Positions 36,149 to 45,140 of a stretch of 64,000 nt of DNA are shown here, one piece after another (within the stretch, counting starts at the first letter, position 1; every line of letters starts with the position of its first letter). The stretch spans positions 310,001 through 374,000 of the forward strand of contig NZ_JACVOV010000002.1 of the NCBI RefSeq assembly GCF_018882245.1, in the 5' to 3' direction. Under the pieces are notes generated by a model, which was given only the letters and a program-made list of their open reading frames with translations, searched no databases and was not told the origin of the DNA. Source of the stretch: Polynucleobacter sp. AP-Capit-er-40B-B4. GTDB lineage: Bacteria > Pseudomonadota > Gammaproteobacteria > Burkholderiales > Burkholderiaceae. The translations under genes were made by a program, and so were the position numbers.

Positions 36149-36991
36149 ATGCCAACACAACAACTCGACTACTTCACCTCCTTAGTTGCTGAAGACGAAC
36201 ACTTCCCTTTAACTGAAGCTGCGATCGCTGTCGCACAACATGCCTATCCGGATTTAGATGTCCAGGGCGTGCTAGATAAGCTTGATCAATTGGGCAATAA
36301 ATTAAAGTCGCGCGTAACGCCAGATACATCACCAGTTCAGCGCCTGCAAATTCTGAAGCATTTCTTTTATACAGAGTTGGGCTTTGGTCCTAACCAGAAT
36401 GATTTTTATGCTCCAGAAAATTCATACTTGCACTACGTTCTAGAGAATCGCAGAGGCATACCAATCTCATTAGCAATTTTGATGATTGAATTAGGCAATC
36501 AAATTGGTTTAAAAATTCGCGGGGTTTCTTTTCCCAATCACTTCATGATGCGCATCTCCTTGCAACAAGGCGAAGTAATCATGGATCCTTTGACTGGCGA
36601 ATCGCTCTCCAAGACGCAGCTACAAGAAATGCTCGACCCTTATTTGGATGCCAAAGGCTATCGAGGTGAGCTCAGTCTGCCACTCAATATCTTCCTGAGA
36701 GCCTCCAGCTCACGGGAGATCCTGTCGCGCTTCCTTAGAAACCTCAAAATGATTTATTCAGAGCATGAGCGCTGGGAACGTCTGCTGGGCATTCAGGAAC
36801 GCTTGGTGATTCTGCTGCCTGACTCCATTGAAGAGGTCAGAGACCGTGGTCTGATCTTTGCACAGCTCGAGTATTTGCGTCCCGCCTTAGAGGATATGCA
36901 TCGTTACCTCAGCGAAGTTCCAGAAGCTGAAGATGCGGGTGATATTCGTGAGCACATTGCCACACTCGAAAGCCAAACTAAATTACATTAA
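36149..36991 (+). CDS. SirB1-family transglutaminase-like/TPR protein
   Basis: A 280-residue cytosolic protein. The central 'LENRRGIPISLAILMIELG' and 'VSFPNHFMMRISLQQGEVIMDPLTGE' segments (about residues 105-150) define the SirB1 transglutaminase-like domain; the C-terminal 90 residues look like tetratricopeptide-type helices. Its role is unknown; despite the name, a regulatory function is not established. ATG 36149 is chosen because it lies just after the murJ stop; the frame is open further into murJ. Its last codons form one arm of a palindrome shared with dedA. Confidence 0.85.
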   Translation: MPTQQLDYFTSLVAEDEHFPLTEAAIAVAQHAYPDLDVQGVLDKLDQLGNKLKSRVTPDTSPVQRLQILKHFFYTELGFGPNQNDFYAPENSYLHYVLENRRGIPISLAILMIELGNQIGLKIRGVSFPNHFMMRISLQQGEVIMDPLTGESLSKTQLQEMLDPYLDAKGYRGELSLPLNIFLRASSSREILSRFLRNLKMIYSEHERWERLLGIQERLVILLPDSIEEVRDRGLIFAQLEYLRPALEDMHRYLSEVPEAEDAGDIREHIATLESQTKLH

Positions 36992-37007
36992 AAATTTAGT
37001 TTGGCTT
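36970..37007. repeat. 15-base perfect inverted repeat across two convergent gene ends
   Basis: AAGCCAAACTAAATT (36970-36984) and AATTTAGTTTGGCTT (36993-37007) are separated by eight bases. The left arm encodes the end of the SirB1-like protein, the right arm the end of DedA. No T tract follows on either strand. It probably forms a hairpin at the 3' end of both mRNAs. Confidence 0.8.
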
Positions 37008-37640
37008 GCGCTGAAAAATTTTATAGAGTGCAGCCAGTACCACTGGTATTGCTGCTGCACCAATACCAATTAATACGATGACATTTAGATTTTGTCTAAT
37101 CACTGGAATATTTCCAAAGAAATATCCGGCAATTACCAAACTAAATACCCAGAGCAGAGCGCCAGTGACATTGAATAACTGAAAGCGTGAGAAGTTCATT
37201 TCTGAAACGCCAGCAACAAATGGTGCGAAGGTTCTGATGATGGGCAAGAAGCGCGCAACAATAATGGTCTTGCCGCCATGCTTTTCATAAAAGGCATGGG
37301 TTTTTAATAGCGCCCCCTGATCAATCCAGCGAGACTTACTGCTAAATACTCTCTTACCAATCCAGCGACCAATGAAATAGTTCACCGTATTGCCTGCAAT
37401 TGCCGCAACCAATAAGCCGATACATAAAGTCCAGATATTGAAATGCTCGGTAGCGCAATAAGCGCCTGCAATAAATAAGAGTGAGTCACCAGGCAGAAAT
37501 GGCGCAACAACTAAACCCGTTTCTGCAAAAACAATTGCAAATAAGAGGCCATAAGCCCAAGGGCCGTATTGCTGAATCACTACATCGAGATGCTTATCAA
37601 TATGCAGTAATAAATCGCCTAATTGCAAAAGGGTATCCAT
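36996..37640 (-). CDS. DedA family inner-membrane protein
   Basis: A 214-residue membrane protein with the DedA/SNARE-associated signature 'FAETGLVVAPFLPGDSLLF' (residues 38-56) and 'VARFLPIIRTFAPFVAGVS' (about 120-138). DedA members act as lipid (for example undecaprenyl phosphate) translocases or support membrane potential; which applies here is unknown. It is divergent from miaA, with the miaA promoter between. Confidence 0.93.
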   Translation of the reverse strand: MDTLLQLGDLLLHIDKHLDVVIQQYGPWAYGLLFAIVFAETGLVVAPFLPGDSLLFIAGAYCATEHFNIWTLCIGLLVAAIAGNTVNYFIGRWIGKRVFSSKSRWIDQGALLKTHAFYEKHGGKTIIVARFLPIIRTFAPFVAGVSEMNFSRFQLFNVTGALLWVFSLVIAGYFFGNIPVIRQNLNVIVLIGIGAAAIPVVLAALYKIFQRKPN

Positions 37641-37663
37641 TCACTCGCTCTCTAATTTATAGG

Positions 37664-37693
37664 TTGTTGCGGATATTAACAGGCTCTTATAAT
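37664..37693 (+). promoter_or_regulatory. miaA promoter, predicted leaderless start
   Basis: TTGTTG (37664-37669), 18-base spacer, perfect TATAAT (37688-37693), and the ATG at 37699 only five bases later. Transcription should start at or within the ATG. Confidence 0.65.
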
Positions 37694-37698
37694 TAGGT

Positions 37699-38703
37699 AT
37701 GCCAACTGAACCCTACATTCAGCCTGCGCATGCTCTAAATGAAGCCCCCATTCTTTGTATTGTTGGGCCTACTGGTGCAGGCAAAACCCATCTCGCCATG
37801 TCCTTGGCTGAGTATGCAAAATCCATTGGCTTAACGCTTGAACTCATCAGCATGGATTCTGCGCTGGTCTATCGTGGTTTAGATATTGGTAGCGCCAAAC
37901 CCACCAAAGCTGAGCAGGCGGCAGTCATTCACCACCTGATTGACATCATCGATCCGACTGAAGTGTATTCAGCGGCTCGCTTTGCTAATGATTCAAAACG
38001 TCTCTGTACTGAGATTCGTGAGCGTGGAAATATTCCAGTAGTTGTTGGTGGAACGATGCTGTATTGGCGCGCCTGGGCACATGGCCTATCCTCGCTGCCA
38101 CCAGCAAATCCAGAAATTCGCGCCCGCCTAGATGAAGAAGGCAAAAACATTGGCTGGCCTGCTATGCATGACAAGCTGACTAAAGTAGATCCTGATACTG
38201 CGGCTCGCTTGAAGCCCAATGACTCTCAACGAGTACAACGCGCTCTAGAAGTTTTTGAAATTACCGGTAAACCCATGTCAGTGTTACTAGCTGATTCGCC
38301 AAGTGAAGATGGCAGAGAAGGCTCTGCCATTCCATCCTGGATTGATTTAGTTTCGCTTGAACCCAGCGATCGCAAACGCCTGCATCTCAACTTAGAAAAG
38401 CGCTTTGATGAAATGCTTGCAGCAGGATTCATGGATGAAGTGAAAGTATTGCGTGCTAACCCCGGATTACATGCTGACTTACCAGCAATTCGCTCAGTCG
38501 GTTATCGCCAGGCCTGGGAATTCCTCAATGGTGAAATTGATGCCGAACAAATGCGCTATAAGGCATTAGCAGCAACCAGACAACTTGGGAAGCGGCAGCT
38601 GACTTGGCTGCGCGCTATTGAGGGTAGAAAAACATTCGACCCCTTCAACCCCGAAGAGTTGAAGACTGCATTGGAATACTGCAAAAGCAACTTAAGAAAA
38701 TAA
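37699..38703 (+). CDS. miaA: tRNA dimethylallyltransferase
   Basis: A 334-residue enzyme adding a dimethylallyl group to A37 of tRNAs that read UNN codons, using the DMAPP produced by IspH. Walker A is 'VGPTGAGKTHLAMSLA' (about residues 23-38), followed by 'SMDSALVYRGLDIGSAKPT' and 'VVGGTMLYWRAW'. The C-terminal 'AATRQLGKRQLTWLR' contacts tRNA. Unlike in E. coli, hfq does not follow; purM converges on it. Confidence 0.97.
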   Translation: MPTEPYIQPAHALNEAPILCIVGPTGAGKTHLAMSLAEYAKSIGLTLELISMDSALVYRGLDIGSAKPTKAEQAAVIHHLIDIIDPTEVYSAARFANDSKRLCTEIRERGNIPVVVGGTMLYWRAWAHGLSSLPPANPEIRARLDEEGKNIGWPAMHDKLTKVDPDTAARLKPNDSQRVQRALEVFEITGKPMSVLLADSPSEDGREGSAIPSWIDLVSLEPSDRKRLHLNLEKRFDEMLAAGFMDEVKVLRANPGLHADLPAIRSVGYRQAWEFLNGEIDAEQMRYKALAATRQLGKRQLTWLRAIEGRKTFDPFNPEELKTALEYCKSNLRK

Positions 38704-38719
38704 GCTGGTAGCTACCGTC

Positions 38720-39772
38720 TTAGATAACAATAGTTTGTGGCGCATCTTTTGGACGCTCAACCACTTCACCTACTGTCCAGGCCTTCAGACCTTGCGCAGT
38801 CAATGACTTGATCGCAGCATCCGCTTGATCAGGCGCAACAATAACCACCATACCGATGCCGCAGTTAAATACGCGCACCATTTCTGCATCAGCTACGCCA
38901 CCCTTCATTTGTAACCAACGGAAGAGCTCTGGCATTTGCCAACTGTCGCGATGCAAAACAGCCTGAGTATTTTCTGGAAGTACGCGTGGCACGTTGTCGA
39001 CTAAACCACCGCCAGTAATGTGTGCCATGCCTTTTACATTGATTTCAGAAATCAATTTGAGAAGTGGCTTCACATAAATTTCTGTTGGCGCCATAACTAC
39101 ATCACCCAATGGGCGGCCACCTAAATCATCGCTTGGCTTTGCGCCAGCGCGTTCAATAATTTTGCGTACCAATGAGTAGCCATTGGAGTGAGCACCACTA
39201 GATCCAATTGCTAATACAACGTCACCCGGAACAATCGTCGCACCAGTAATGATTTTAGATTTTTCAACTGCGCCCACTGCAAATCCAGCGAGGTCATATT
39301 CACCAGGTGGATACATACCAGGCATTTCTGCAGTCTCGCCACCAATCAATGCGCAACCAGATAGTTCGCAGCCTTTGGCAATGCCGCCCACAACCGTTGC
39401 TGCAGTATCAACAGTCAACTTGCCGCAAGCAAAGTAATCCAAGAAAAAGAGGGGTTCAGCGCCTTGGACCAGAATGTCGTTCACGCTCATGGCTACCAAG
39501 TCTTGACCAATGGTTTCGTGACGATTCCATTCAAAAGCCAACCTGAGCTTAGTTCCTACGCCATCCGTGCCTGACACCAATACCGGCTCTTTATAGCGCT
39601 TAGGCACCTCAAAAAGGGCTCCAAAACCGCCAATTCCAGCCAAAACACCCTCGCGCATGGTCTTTTTGGCAAGCGGCTTAATGCGGTCAACTAAGGCGTC
39701 TCCGGCGTCAATATCGACACCAGCGTCACGATAGGAAAGGCCATTTGAGGAGGAATTAGTAGATGAAGTCAT
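38720..39772 (-). CDS. purM: Phosphoribosylformylglycinamidine cyclo-ligase
   Basis: A 350-residue AIR synthetase catalysing the fifth step of purine synthesis. It begins '[20 protein letters not shown]', with '[18 protein letters not shown]' and '[19 protein letters not shown]' as ATP/substrate motifs. It is divergent from the AI-2E permease and convergent with miaA; its gene end is near a GGTAGCTACC palindrome (38707-38716). Confidence 0.98.
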   Translation of the reverse strand: MTSSTNSSSNGLSYRDAGVDIDAGDALVDRIKPLAKKTMREGVLAGIGGFGALFEVPKRYKEPVLVSGTDGVGTKLRLAFEWNRHETIGQDLVAMSVNDILVQGAEPLFFLDYFACGKLTVDTAATVVGGIAKGCELSGCALIGGETAEMPGMYPPGEYDLAGFAVGAVEKSKIITGATIVPGDVVLAIGSSGAHSNGYSLVRKIIERAGAKPSDDLGGRPLGDVVMAPTEIYVKPLLKLISEINVKGMAHITGGGLVDNVPRVLPENTQAVLHRDSWQMPELFRWLQMKGGVADAEMVRVFNCGIGMVVIVAPDQADAAIKSLTAQGLKAWTVGEVVERPKDAPQTIVI

Positions 39773-39845
39773 ATTGGAGCCGGAATATTAGTAAAAAATG
39801 CTACTTCGTCAGTAGAATCATTGAATTCTAGAGGATTGAAGCAAG

Positions 39846-40835
39846 ATGGCCGAAATTTTTACCCCTTTTCTCACTGCATTCATTCTGGCGTATGCCTTAC
39901 GCCCTGTTTGCCTGTGGCTTGAGCAGCATCGCCTGCCTCGAGCGCTGGCCGCTTTGGCCAGCATGTTGATAGGGCTATGCCTCGTTTTCTTCATCCTAAG
40001 CCTGCTTGTAAGCCTCCTCAAGTATGAAATTCCCCTCATTAAGGCCCAATTGCCTGATTGGATTGCCAATACACAAGCCTGGCTTGGCCCAAAACTCAGT
40101 GAACTGCACATCAACCTCGACTGGGGAACCCTTAAGGCCAGCGCCACCCAAAAAATTACAGAGCACATTAATGACAATGCGGACAGCTTAATGACCTCCA
40201 CTATCAACACAGTGTTGATGTCCGGTAGCTCAGTCATTGCAGGCTTTGTAAATGCAGTGCTAATCATTTTTGTGATGTTTTATTTGTTAATGGACTGGAA
40301 TCATTTTTTTGGACTTGTAAAAGGTCTCGTTCCTGTTCGCGCACAAGAAACTGTTCATCACCTCGCCATGCATACCGATGGATTGCTTTCGCAATACTTG
40401 CGCGGTATGTTGATTGTTATTTCTATCATGGCGATTTATTACAGCGCAGGCTTGAGTTTCATTGGCGTCAAAGGTGCGGCAGCGCTTGGCGTATTTACCG
40501 CCATCATGATTGTGATTCCGTATATCGGCATTACCCTAGGACTCACGCTTGCAGTTTTATCTGCACTCCTCCAATTTGGTCCAGGCACTGAAATTGTTGG
40601 TGTGCTGATCCTGTTTGGCATTGGGCAATTCTTAGAGGGCTTTTTCTTGACACCCCGCTTAGTTGGCGAGCGTATTGGCTTGCATCCAGTAGCTGTCTTG
40701 TTTGCTTTGCTTTTATTCGGCAAGTTATTTGGCTTCTTTGGCGTCCTCCTAGCATTGCCTATCAGCGCTGTCAGCCTAGTCCTAGTTAAGTACCTCTGGT
40801 CTATCTATACGCAAAGCGCTTGGTATCAAAAGTAA
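39846..40835 (+). CDS. AI-2E/PerM-family membrane permease
   Basis: A 329-residue polytopic protein of the AI-2E transporter family. The diagnostic C-terminal stretch is 'LEGFFLTPRLVGERIGLHPV'. A stop codon at 39837-39839 makes ATG 39846 the first possible start, so the usual first N-terminal helix is shortened; AGAGGA lies about ten bases upstream. The transported molecule is unknown: members act as autoinducer exporters, ion antiporters or other carriers. It is followed by hda, and the purM/permease/hda order is common in beta- and gammaproteobacteria. Confidence 0.9.
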   Translation: MAEIFTPFLTAFILAYALRPVCLWLEQHRLPRALAALASMLIGLCLVFFILSLLVSLLKYEIPLIKAQLPDWIANTQAWLGPKLSELHINLDWGTLKASATQKITEHINDNADSLMTSTINTVLMSGSSVIAGFVNAVLIIFVMFYLLMDWNHFFGLVKGLVPVRAQETVHHLAMHTDGLLSQYLRGMLIVISIMAIYYSAGLSFIGVKGAAALGVFTAIMIVIPYIGITLGLTLAVLSALLQFGPGTEIVGVLILFGIGQFLEGFFLTPRLVGERIGLHPVAVLFALLLFGKLFGFFGVLLALPISAVSLVLVKYLWSIYTQSAWYQK

Positions 40836-40846
40836 ATTTGGCAGCA

Positions 40847-41602
40847 ATGAACACACCTCCGCTTCCAAAACAATTTGCGCTAGATATCAGTCACTCACCT
40901 AAAGCGAGTCTAGAAAACTATCTCCCAGGAAAAGATCTCGCACTGATATCTTCTTTACAAAATATCGAAGGCTCATGGAAGAATTCTGCAAACGAAGGCT
41001 CCAATAACCCATTAAATCAGCGCTGGATTTACTGGTGGGGACCGGAAGGCTCTGGACGCACACATTTACTAAATGCGATTGGCAATGCGGCAGAGCACGC
41101 AGACTTAGAACACATTGCCCTGACAGCATCAGAACCCGCATCCTGGGTGCGATTGGAAGAAAACATTAGTGCGCTTGCGCAAACTAACACTCCATCAGTC
41201 ATTACCGTGGATGATGTCGACCAATTGGATGATCGCCTAGTGGGGTCCTTATTTCGGATTCTGAATGCCGTGCAAGCTAGCAAAGCAATCTATATTTTTA
41301 TGGCTGGTGCAGCTGCTCCTGCAAATTTGAAGCTTCGTGAAGACTTGCGAACCAGACTGGGCTGGGGTTTAGTGTTTCAAACCCAGCTTTTAGATGATGA
41401 TGAGAAAATACAGGCATTAGGTGAGGCAGCCAAAGCCCGTGGGCTAGTTTTGTCGCCCGATGTGTTGCCTTGGTTATTAAGCCGCTTCTATCGAGATATG
41501 CCCAGCTTAATGGCCTTGATCGATGCTTTAGATGCTTACTCTTTAGAAACAAAACGTGCTGTAACCTTGCCGCTTGTACGCGAGCTCTTGCAGCCCAAAT
41601 AA
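40847..41602 (+). CDS. hda: DnaA regulatory inactivator Hda
   Basis: A 251-residue DnaA-like AAA+ protein that, with the beta clamp, stimulates ATP hydrolysis by DnaA after replication initiation. The N-terminus 'LPKQFALDISHSPKASLENYL' includes the short clamp-binding type motif 'KQFALDI'. The ATP site is 'YWWGPEGSGRTHLL', and Walker B is 'VITVDDVDQLDD'. There is no DNA-binding domain IV, which distinguishes it from DnaA. ATG 40847 is preferred over an extension into the permease gene. Confidence 0.92.
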   Translation: MNTPPLPKQFALDISHSPKASLENYLPGKDLALISSLQNIEGSWKNSANEGSNNPLNQRWIYWWGPEGSGRTHLLNAIGNAAEHADLEHIALTASEPASWVRLEENISALAQTNTPSVITVDDVDQLDDRLVGSLFRILNAVQASKAIYIFMAGAAAPANLKLREDLRTRLGWGLVFQTQLLDDDEKIQALGEAAKARGLVLSPDVLPWLLSRFYRDMPSLMALIDALDAYSLETKRAVTLPLVRELLQPK

Positions 41603-41620
41603 TTAATTAGATATTTATTC

Positions 41621-42301
41621 GTGACTCAGCTAGCCCTTTTTGATTTAGACCACACCCTGTTGCCCTGCGATAGCGATTATGAATGGGGCCAATTTTTGGC
41701 ACGTATTGGCGTTGTTGATAGCGAATATTACGCAAGGCAGAATGAACGTTTTTACCAAGACTACAAAGAAGGTAAGCTCGATATTCATGAATTTCTGCGC
41801 TTTGCCTTAAAGCCGCTTTCTGAGCACTCCCGTGCTCAACTCAAAGAATGGCATGACGCATTCATGAAAGAAGTAATTAACGGACAACTCCGACAGGAAG
41901 CGCTAGATCTAGTCAAGCGTCACCAAGATGCTGGTGATCTCTGCTGCGTAATTACGGCCACCAATAGTTTTGTAACGCGCCCAATCGTAGAAAGATTTGG
42001 CATTGAGCATCTGATTGCTACAGAGCCAGCCACGACCGACAACCAGCCTTTAGCCAACTACACTGGTGAAATCAGAGGCATCCCTAATTTTCGGGAAGGC
42101 AAGATTCAGAATCTGCATGATTGGCTAGCCTCTCAAAAGCTGTCACTGGATACCCTGCCCTACAGTTATTTTTATTCTGACTCGATGAATGACCTGCCCT
42201 TACTTGAAAAGGTCAGTCATCCTGTCGCCACCAATCCAGACGATCGCCTTCGCAATGAAGCCAAGCAGCGTAACTGGCCAATTCTTGAATTGTTTGCATG
42301 A
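41621..42301 (+). CDS. HAD-IB family phosphatase (SerB-like hydrolase)
   Basis: A 226-residue haloacid-dehalogenase phosphatase. Motif I is 'LFDLDHTLLPCDSD' with the nucleophilic aspartate, motif II is in 'VITATNSFVTRPIVERFG', and motif IV 'YFYSDSMNDLPLLEKVSHPV'. It resembles subclass IB enzymes such as SerB or histidinol-phosphatase-like proteins, but the substrate is not predictable. The start is GTG 41621. Its stop overlaps the pcnB ATG (ATGA), an arrangement also known in other betaproteobacteria. Confidence 0.9.
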   Translation: MTQLALFDLDHTLLPCDSDYEWGQFLARIGVVDSEYYARQNERFYQDYKEGKLDIHEFLRFALKPLSEHSRAQLKEWHDAFMKEVINGQLRQEALDLVKRHQDAGDLCCVITATNSFVTRPIVERFGIEHLIATEPATTDNQPLANYTGEIRGIPNFREGKIQNLHDWLASQKLSLDTLPYSYFYSDSMNDLPLLEKVSHPVATNPDDRLRNEAKQRNWPILELFA

Positions 42302-43698
42302 TCACTAAATTTATCAAACGTATTTTGCGGCGTGACCCGATGGTCAAGCACACCCAAGCAAACAATACTGGCGCGCCAAAACGGATTCCAAAAAAATCCC
42401 ATCGAATTGACCCTCACTTACTTTCCAAAAATGCAGTCAAGGTAACTCATACCTTGCAGCAAGCAGGTTACGAAGCATTTATCGTTGGTGGCGCAGTACG
42501 CGATCTTGCTCTTGGAATTAGTCCTAAAGATTTTGACGTTGCAACCGATGCCACACCTGATCAAGTACAAAGACTGTTTCGTAAAGCCCGGCTTATTGGG
42601 CGACGCTTTCAGATTGTGCATGTGACTTTTTTTGGCAAAGGCCACCCCGAAATTATTGAGGTATCAACCTTTAGAGCCTTACTGGATAACGCTGGAGACC
42701 ATGTAGCCGAAAGCGGTCGCATTCTGCGTGACAACGTCTGGGGATCCCAGGGTGAAGATGCGGCAAGACGTGATTTCACTATCAATGCCATGTATTACGA
42801 CCCATCCTCCGAGACTGTGCTCGACTATCACGGCGGTATGGCAGATATGCAAAAGAAAACTTTGCGCATGATTGGCGACCCAGCTAAACGTTATCGCGAA
42901 GATCCCGTACGCATGCTCAGGGCAGTTCGATTTGCTGCCAAGACTGGTTTTGAATTGGATAGTGCTACGCGCGCACCAATTGCAAAACTCGGTAAATTAT
43001 TAAACGATGTTCCATCAGCAAGACTCTTTGATGAAATCCTCAAACTCCTCATGTCAGGCTACTCTTGGCGCGCAATTCAAGGCTTGAAAGAGGCAGGACT
43101 CCACCACGGCTTATTACCTTTGCTTGATCACATTCTGGATGATGGTGAGGATTCCAAAGGTGCCAATGATTTTGTAAAGCTTGCTTTGGCAAATACGGAT
43201 GAACGCATTCAATCGGGAAAAAGTGTTTCAGCCGGCTTTTTATTTGCCACCTTGCTTTGGCCTGATCTACTGAAGAACTGGAAATCCAACTCCAGCAAAG
43301 GTATGGCCAATATTCCCGCACTTCATGATGCTATGGATGACACAATCGCTACCCAAAGTAGCGGTATGACCATTCAAAGACGCTTTGAAAGCGATATGCG
43401 TGAGATTTGGTCAATGCAGCCGCGCTTTGAGAGGCGCGTTGGTCGCTACCCCTTCCGACTGATCGAATCCCCCCGCTTCCGAGCAGGTTATGACTTTATG
43501 CTGCTTCGCTGCGCCACCGGGGAGCTAAACCCAGCAATCGGTCAATGGTGGACAGACTTCATTGCGGCAGACCCAGCCGGGCAAGACGAGCTCATGGCTA
43601 GCGTCAAAAATGAATCTGGAAATATTCCCGGCCCAGCCAAAAGACGACGTCGTAGAAAGCCAAAATCTGCCACCCCTCCAGAGAGTGCAGCGAGCTAA
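42298..43698 (+). CDS. pcnB: Poly(A) polymerase I
   Basis: A 466-residue class II nucleotidyltransferase that adds A tails to RNA 3' ends and promotes decay. The core reads 'AFIVGGAVRDLALGISPKDF' and 'DVATDATPDQVQRLFRKARL', with the metal-binding aspartates in 'KDFDVATD'. 'RMIGDPAKRYREDPVRMLRAVRFA' follows. N- and C-terminal tails are basic ('AKRRRRRKPKSATPP'), typical of PcnB and unlike CCA-adding enzymes. It is coupled to the HAD gene and followed by folK. Confidence 0.96.
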   Translation: MITKFIKRILRRDPMVKHTQANNTGAPKRIPKKSHRIDPHLLSKNAVKVTHTLQQAGYEAFIVGGAVRDLALGISPKDFDVATDATPDQVQRLFRKARLIGRRFQIVHVTFFGKGHPEIIEVSTFRALLDNAGDHVAESGRILRDNVWGSQGEDAARRDFTINAMYYDPSSETVLDYHGGMADMQKKTLRMIGDPAKRYREDPVRMLRAVRFAAKTGFELDSATRAPIAKLGKLLNDVPSARLFDEILKLLMSGYSWRAIQGLKEAGLHHGLLPLLDHILDDGEDSKGANDFVKLALANTDERIQSGKSVSAGFLFATLLWPDLLKNWKSNSSKGMANIPALHDAMDDTIATQSSGMTIQRRFESDMREIWSMQPRFERRVGRYPFRLIESPRFRAGYDFMLLRCATGELNPAIGQWWTDFIAADPAGQDELMASVKNESGNIPGPAKRRRRRKPKSATPPESAAS

Positions 43699-43725
43699 GC
43701 AGACTTAGAAAAATTTCAGTAAAGT

Positions 43726-43748
43726 AGTTCCATCTCTAGTTTGGAACT
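43726..43748 (+). promoter_or_regulatory. Hairpin masking the folK ribosome-binding site
   Basis: AGTTCCA (43726-43732) and TGGAACT (43742-43748) are a perfect seven-base inverted repeat ending two bases before the folK ATG at 43751. The GGA of the only Shine-Dalgarno-like sequence (43743-43745) pairs with the upstream arm. Such a weak stem could act as a translational switch or thermosensor; this is inference. Confidence 0.45.
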
Positions 43749-43750
43749 CT

Positions 43751-44278
43751 ATGGCACGGGCATATATCGGATTTGGCGGCAATATCGGCGACACGCGTCA
43801 GCTCATTACTGATGCCATTGTTTGCTTAGCATTGCGCTCCGAACTCCAAATTCTGGCAAAAAGCTGTTTTTATCAAAGCGCGCCCGTTGAAGCCGCTGGC
43901 GGCGATTACATCAACGCTGTTATTGAAGTTGAAACCGAATTAACTCCTTACGGCCTTCTGCATGTATGCCAAACGATTGAACAAGAGTTCGGTCGTGAGC
44001 GGCCCTATGCAAATGCTCCACGTACCCTTGATCTCGATATCCTCTCATTTGAAGGGGTGACTCAAAATGAGACGGAGCTTATGCTTCCTCATCCAAAAAT
44101 CATTGAGCGTTCATTTGTACTCCTCCCTCTCCTGGAAATAGCCCCCGAAATCTTCTTGCCACAGTGGGGCGAGCTCAAGGCCTATTTACCGAATGTTGCC
44201 CACCAAAGAATTGAAAAACTCCCCTGCAGGAACTGCAATTGTGGGGAAAAAGACGTTTATAGCCAATCGGCACATTAA
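43751..44278 (+). CDS. folK: 2-amino-4-hydroxy-6-hydroxymethyldihydropteridine diphosphokinase
   Basis: A 175-residue HPPK of folate synthesis, transferring diphosphate from ATP to the pterin. It has the opening 'AYIGFGGNIGDTRQLITDAI', and the diagnostic 'FGRERPYANAPRTLDLDIL', with the two metal-binding aspartates. The final 20 residues contain 'CRNCNCGEKD', a cysteine-rich tail not typical of the family. It lies between pcnB and panB, as in E. coli (pcnB-folK-panB). Confidence 0.96.
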   Translation: MARAYIGFGGNIGDTRQLITDAIVCLALRSELQILAKSCFYQSAPVEAAGGDYINAVIEVETELTPYGLLHVCQTIEQEFGRERPYANAPRTLDLDILSFEGVTQNETELMLPHPKIIERSFVLLPLLEIAPEIFLPQWGELKAYLPNVAHQRIEKLPCRNCNCGEKDVYSQSAH

Positions 44279-44295
44279 TTCATTAAACTCTCGCC

Positions 44296-45114
44296 ATGGG
44301 TTACTTACAAGGCGATAAGCCAATCACAATCACTAAGCTCCTCGCAATGCATGCCGAGGGTGAAAAAATTTCTATGCTCACTGCATATGATTCAACTATG
44401 TCTGCACTATTGAATCGTTGCGGGGTTGAAACTATTCTGATTGGCGACTCATTGGGAAATGTCATTCAAGGACACTCCAGCACAACGCCGGTTACCGTAG
44501 AGCAGGTTGCGTATCACACCGAGTGCGTAGCCCGCGCCAATACCCATGCCTTTGTTATTGCTGACCTTCCTTTTGCAAGCTATGGAGATCCAGTACAAGC
44601 TCTAGATTCAGCGGCAATCTTGATGCGTGCCGGCGCAGATATGGTGAAATTAGAAGGTGGCGGTGACTGGCAAGTCGATGTCATTCGCTACTTAGTAGAG
44701 CGCAGTGTTCCAGTTTGTGCACACTTAGGCTTGTTGCCACAATCCGTTCACGTCTTGGGTGGTTATAAGGTACAAGGTAAATCCAAAGATGCTGCCAGCG
44801 TTATGCTCGAACAAGCACTTGCTTGTCAGGAAGCTGGCGCGCAAATGGTTGTACTCGAAGCGATTCCTTCATCGCTAGGAGAAAGAATTACTGCCGAACT
44901 GCATATTCCAACGATTGGTATTGGTGCTGGCCCAGATTGCTCTGGTCAGGTATTAGTACTTCAGGATATGTTGGGCATTAGCCCAGGCAAGCCACCGAAA
45001 TTTGTCAAAAACTTTATGGATGGCCATCACTCCGTAGAGGCAGCTATCAAGGCTTACGTACGAGAAGTGAAGTCCGGGAAATTTCCTGGGGCTGAGCATG
45101 GCTTCGCTGGCTAA
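44296..45114 (+). CDS. panB: 3-methyl-2-oxobutanoate hydroxymethyltransferase
   Basis: A 272-residue enzyme making ketopantoate from alpha-ketoisovalerate and 5,10-methylene-THF, the first step of pantothenate synthesis. '[20 protein letters not shown]', '[20 protein letters not shown]' and '[20 protein letters not shown]' are family motifs. The ATG follows a TAAACT box by six bases. panC is not adjacent. The stop codon lies in the loop of a small hairpin. Confidence 0.97.
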   Translation: MGYLQGDKPITITKLLAMHAEGEKISMLTAYDSTMSALLNRCGVETILIGDSLGNVIQGHSSTTPVTVEQVAYHTECVARANTHAFVIADLPFASYGDPVQALDSAAILMRAGADMVKLEGGGDWQVDVIRYLVERSVPVCAHLGLLPQSVHVLGGYKVQGKSKDAASVMLEQALACQEAGAQMVVLEAIPSSLGERITAELHIPTIGIGAGPDCSGQVLVLQDMLGISPGKPPKFVKNFMDGHHSVEAAIKAYVREVKSGKFPGAEHGFAG

Positions 45115-45122
45115 TTGCCAGC
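45106..45122 (+). terminator. Hairpin over the panB stop codon (no U tract)
   Basis: GCTGGC (45106-45111) and GCCAGC (45117-45122) pair around TAATT, which contains the panB stop. There is no T run afterwards. It lies between the convergent panB and dnaJ genes. Confidence 0.4.
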
Positions 45123-45140
45123 TAGCCCACTCAATAATTA

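Noticed and set aside
38707-38716. GGTAGCTACC palindrome between miaA and purM as a terminator
   Set aside because: It has no loop and no T run; as RNA it cannot form a proper hairpin beyond a few pairs.
42298-43698. CCA-adding enzyme instead of poly(A) polymerase
   Set aside because: The basic N- and C-terminal tails, the length and the pcnB-folK-panB context favour PcnB.
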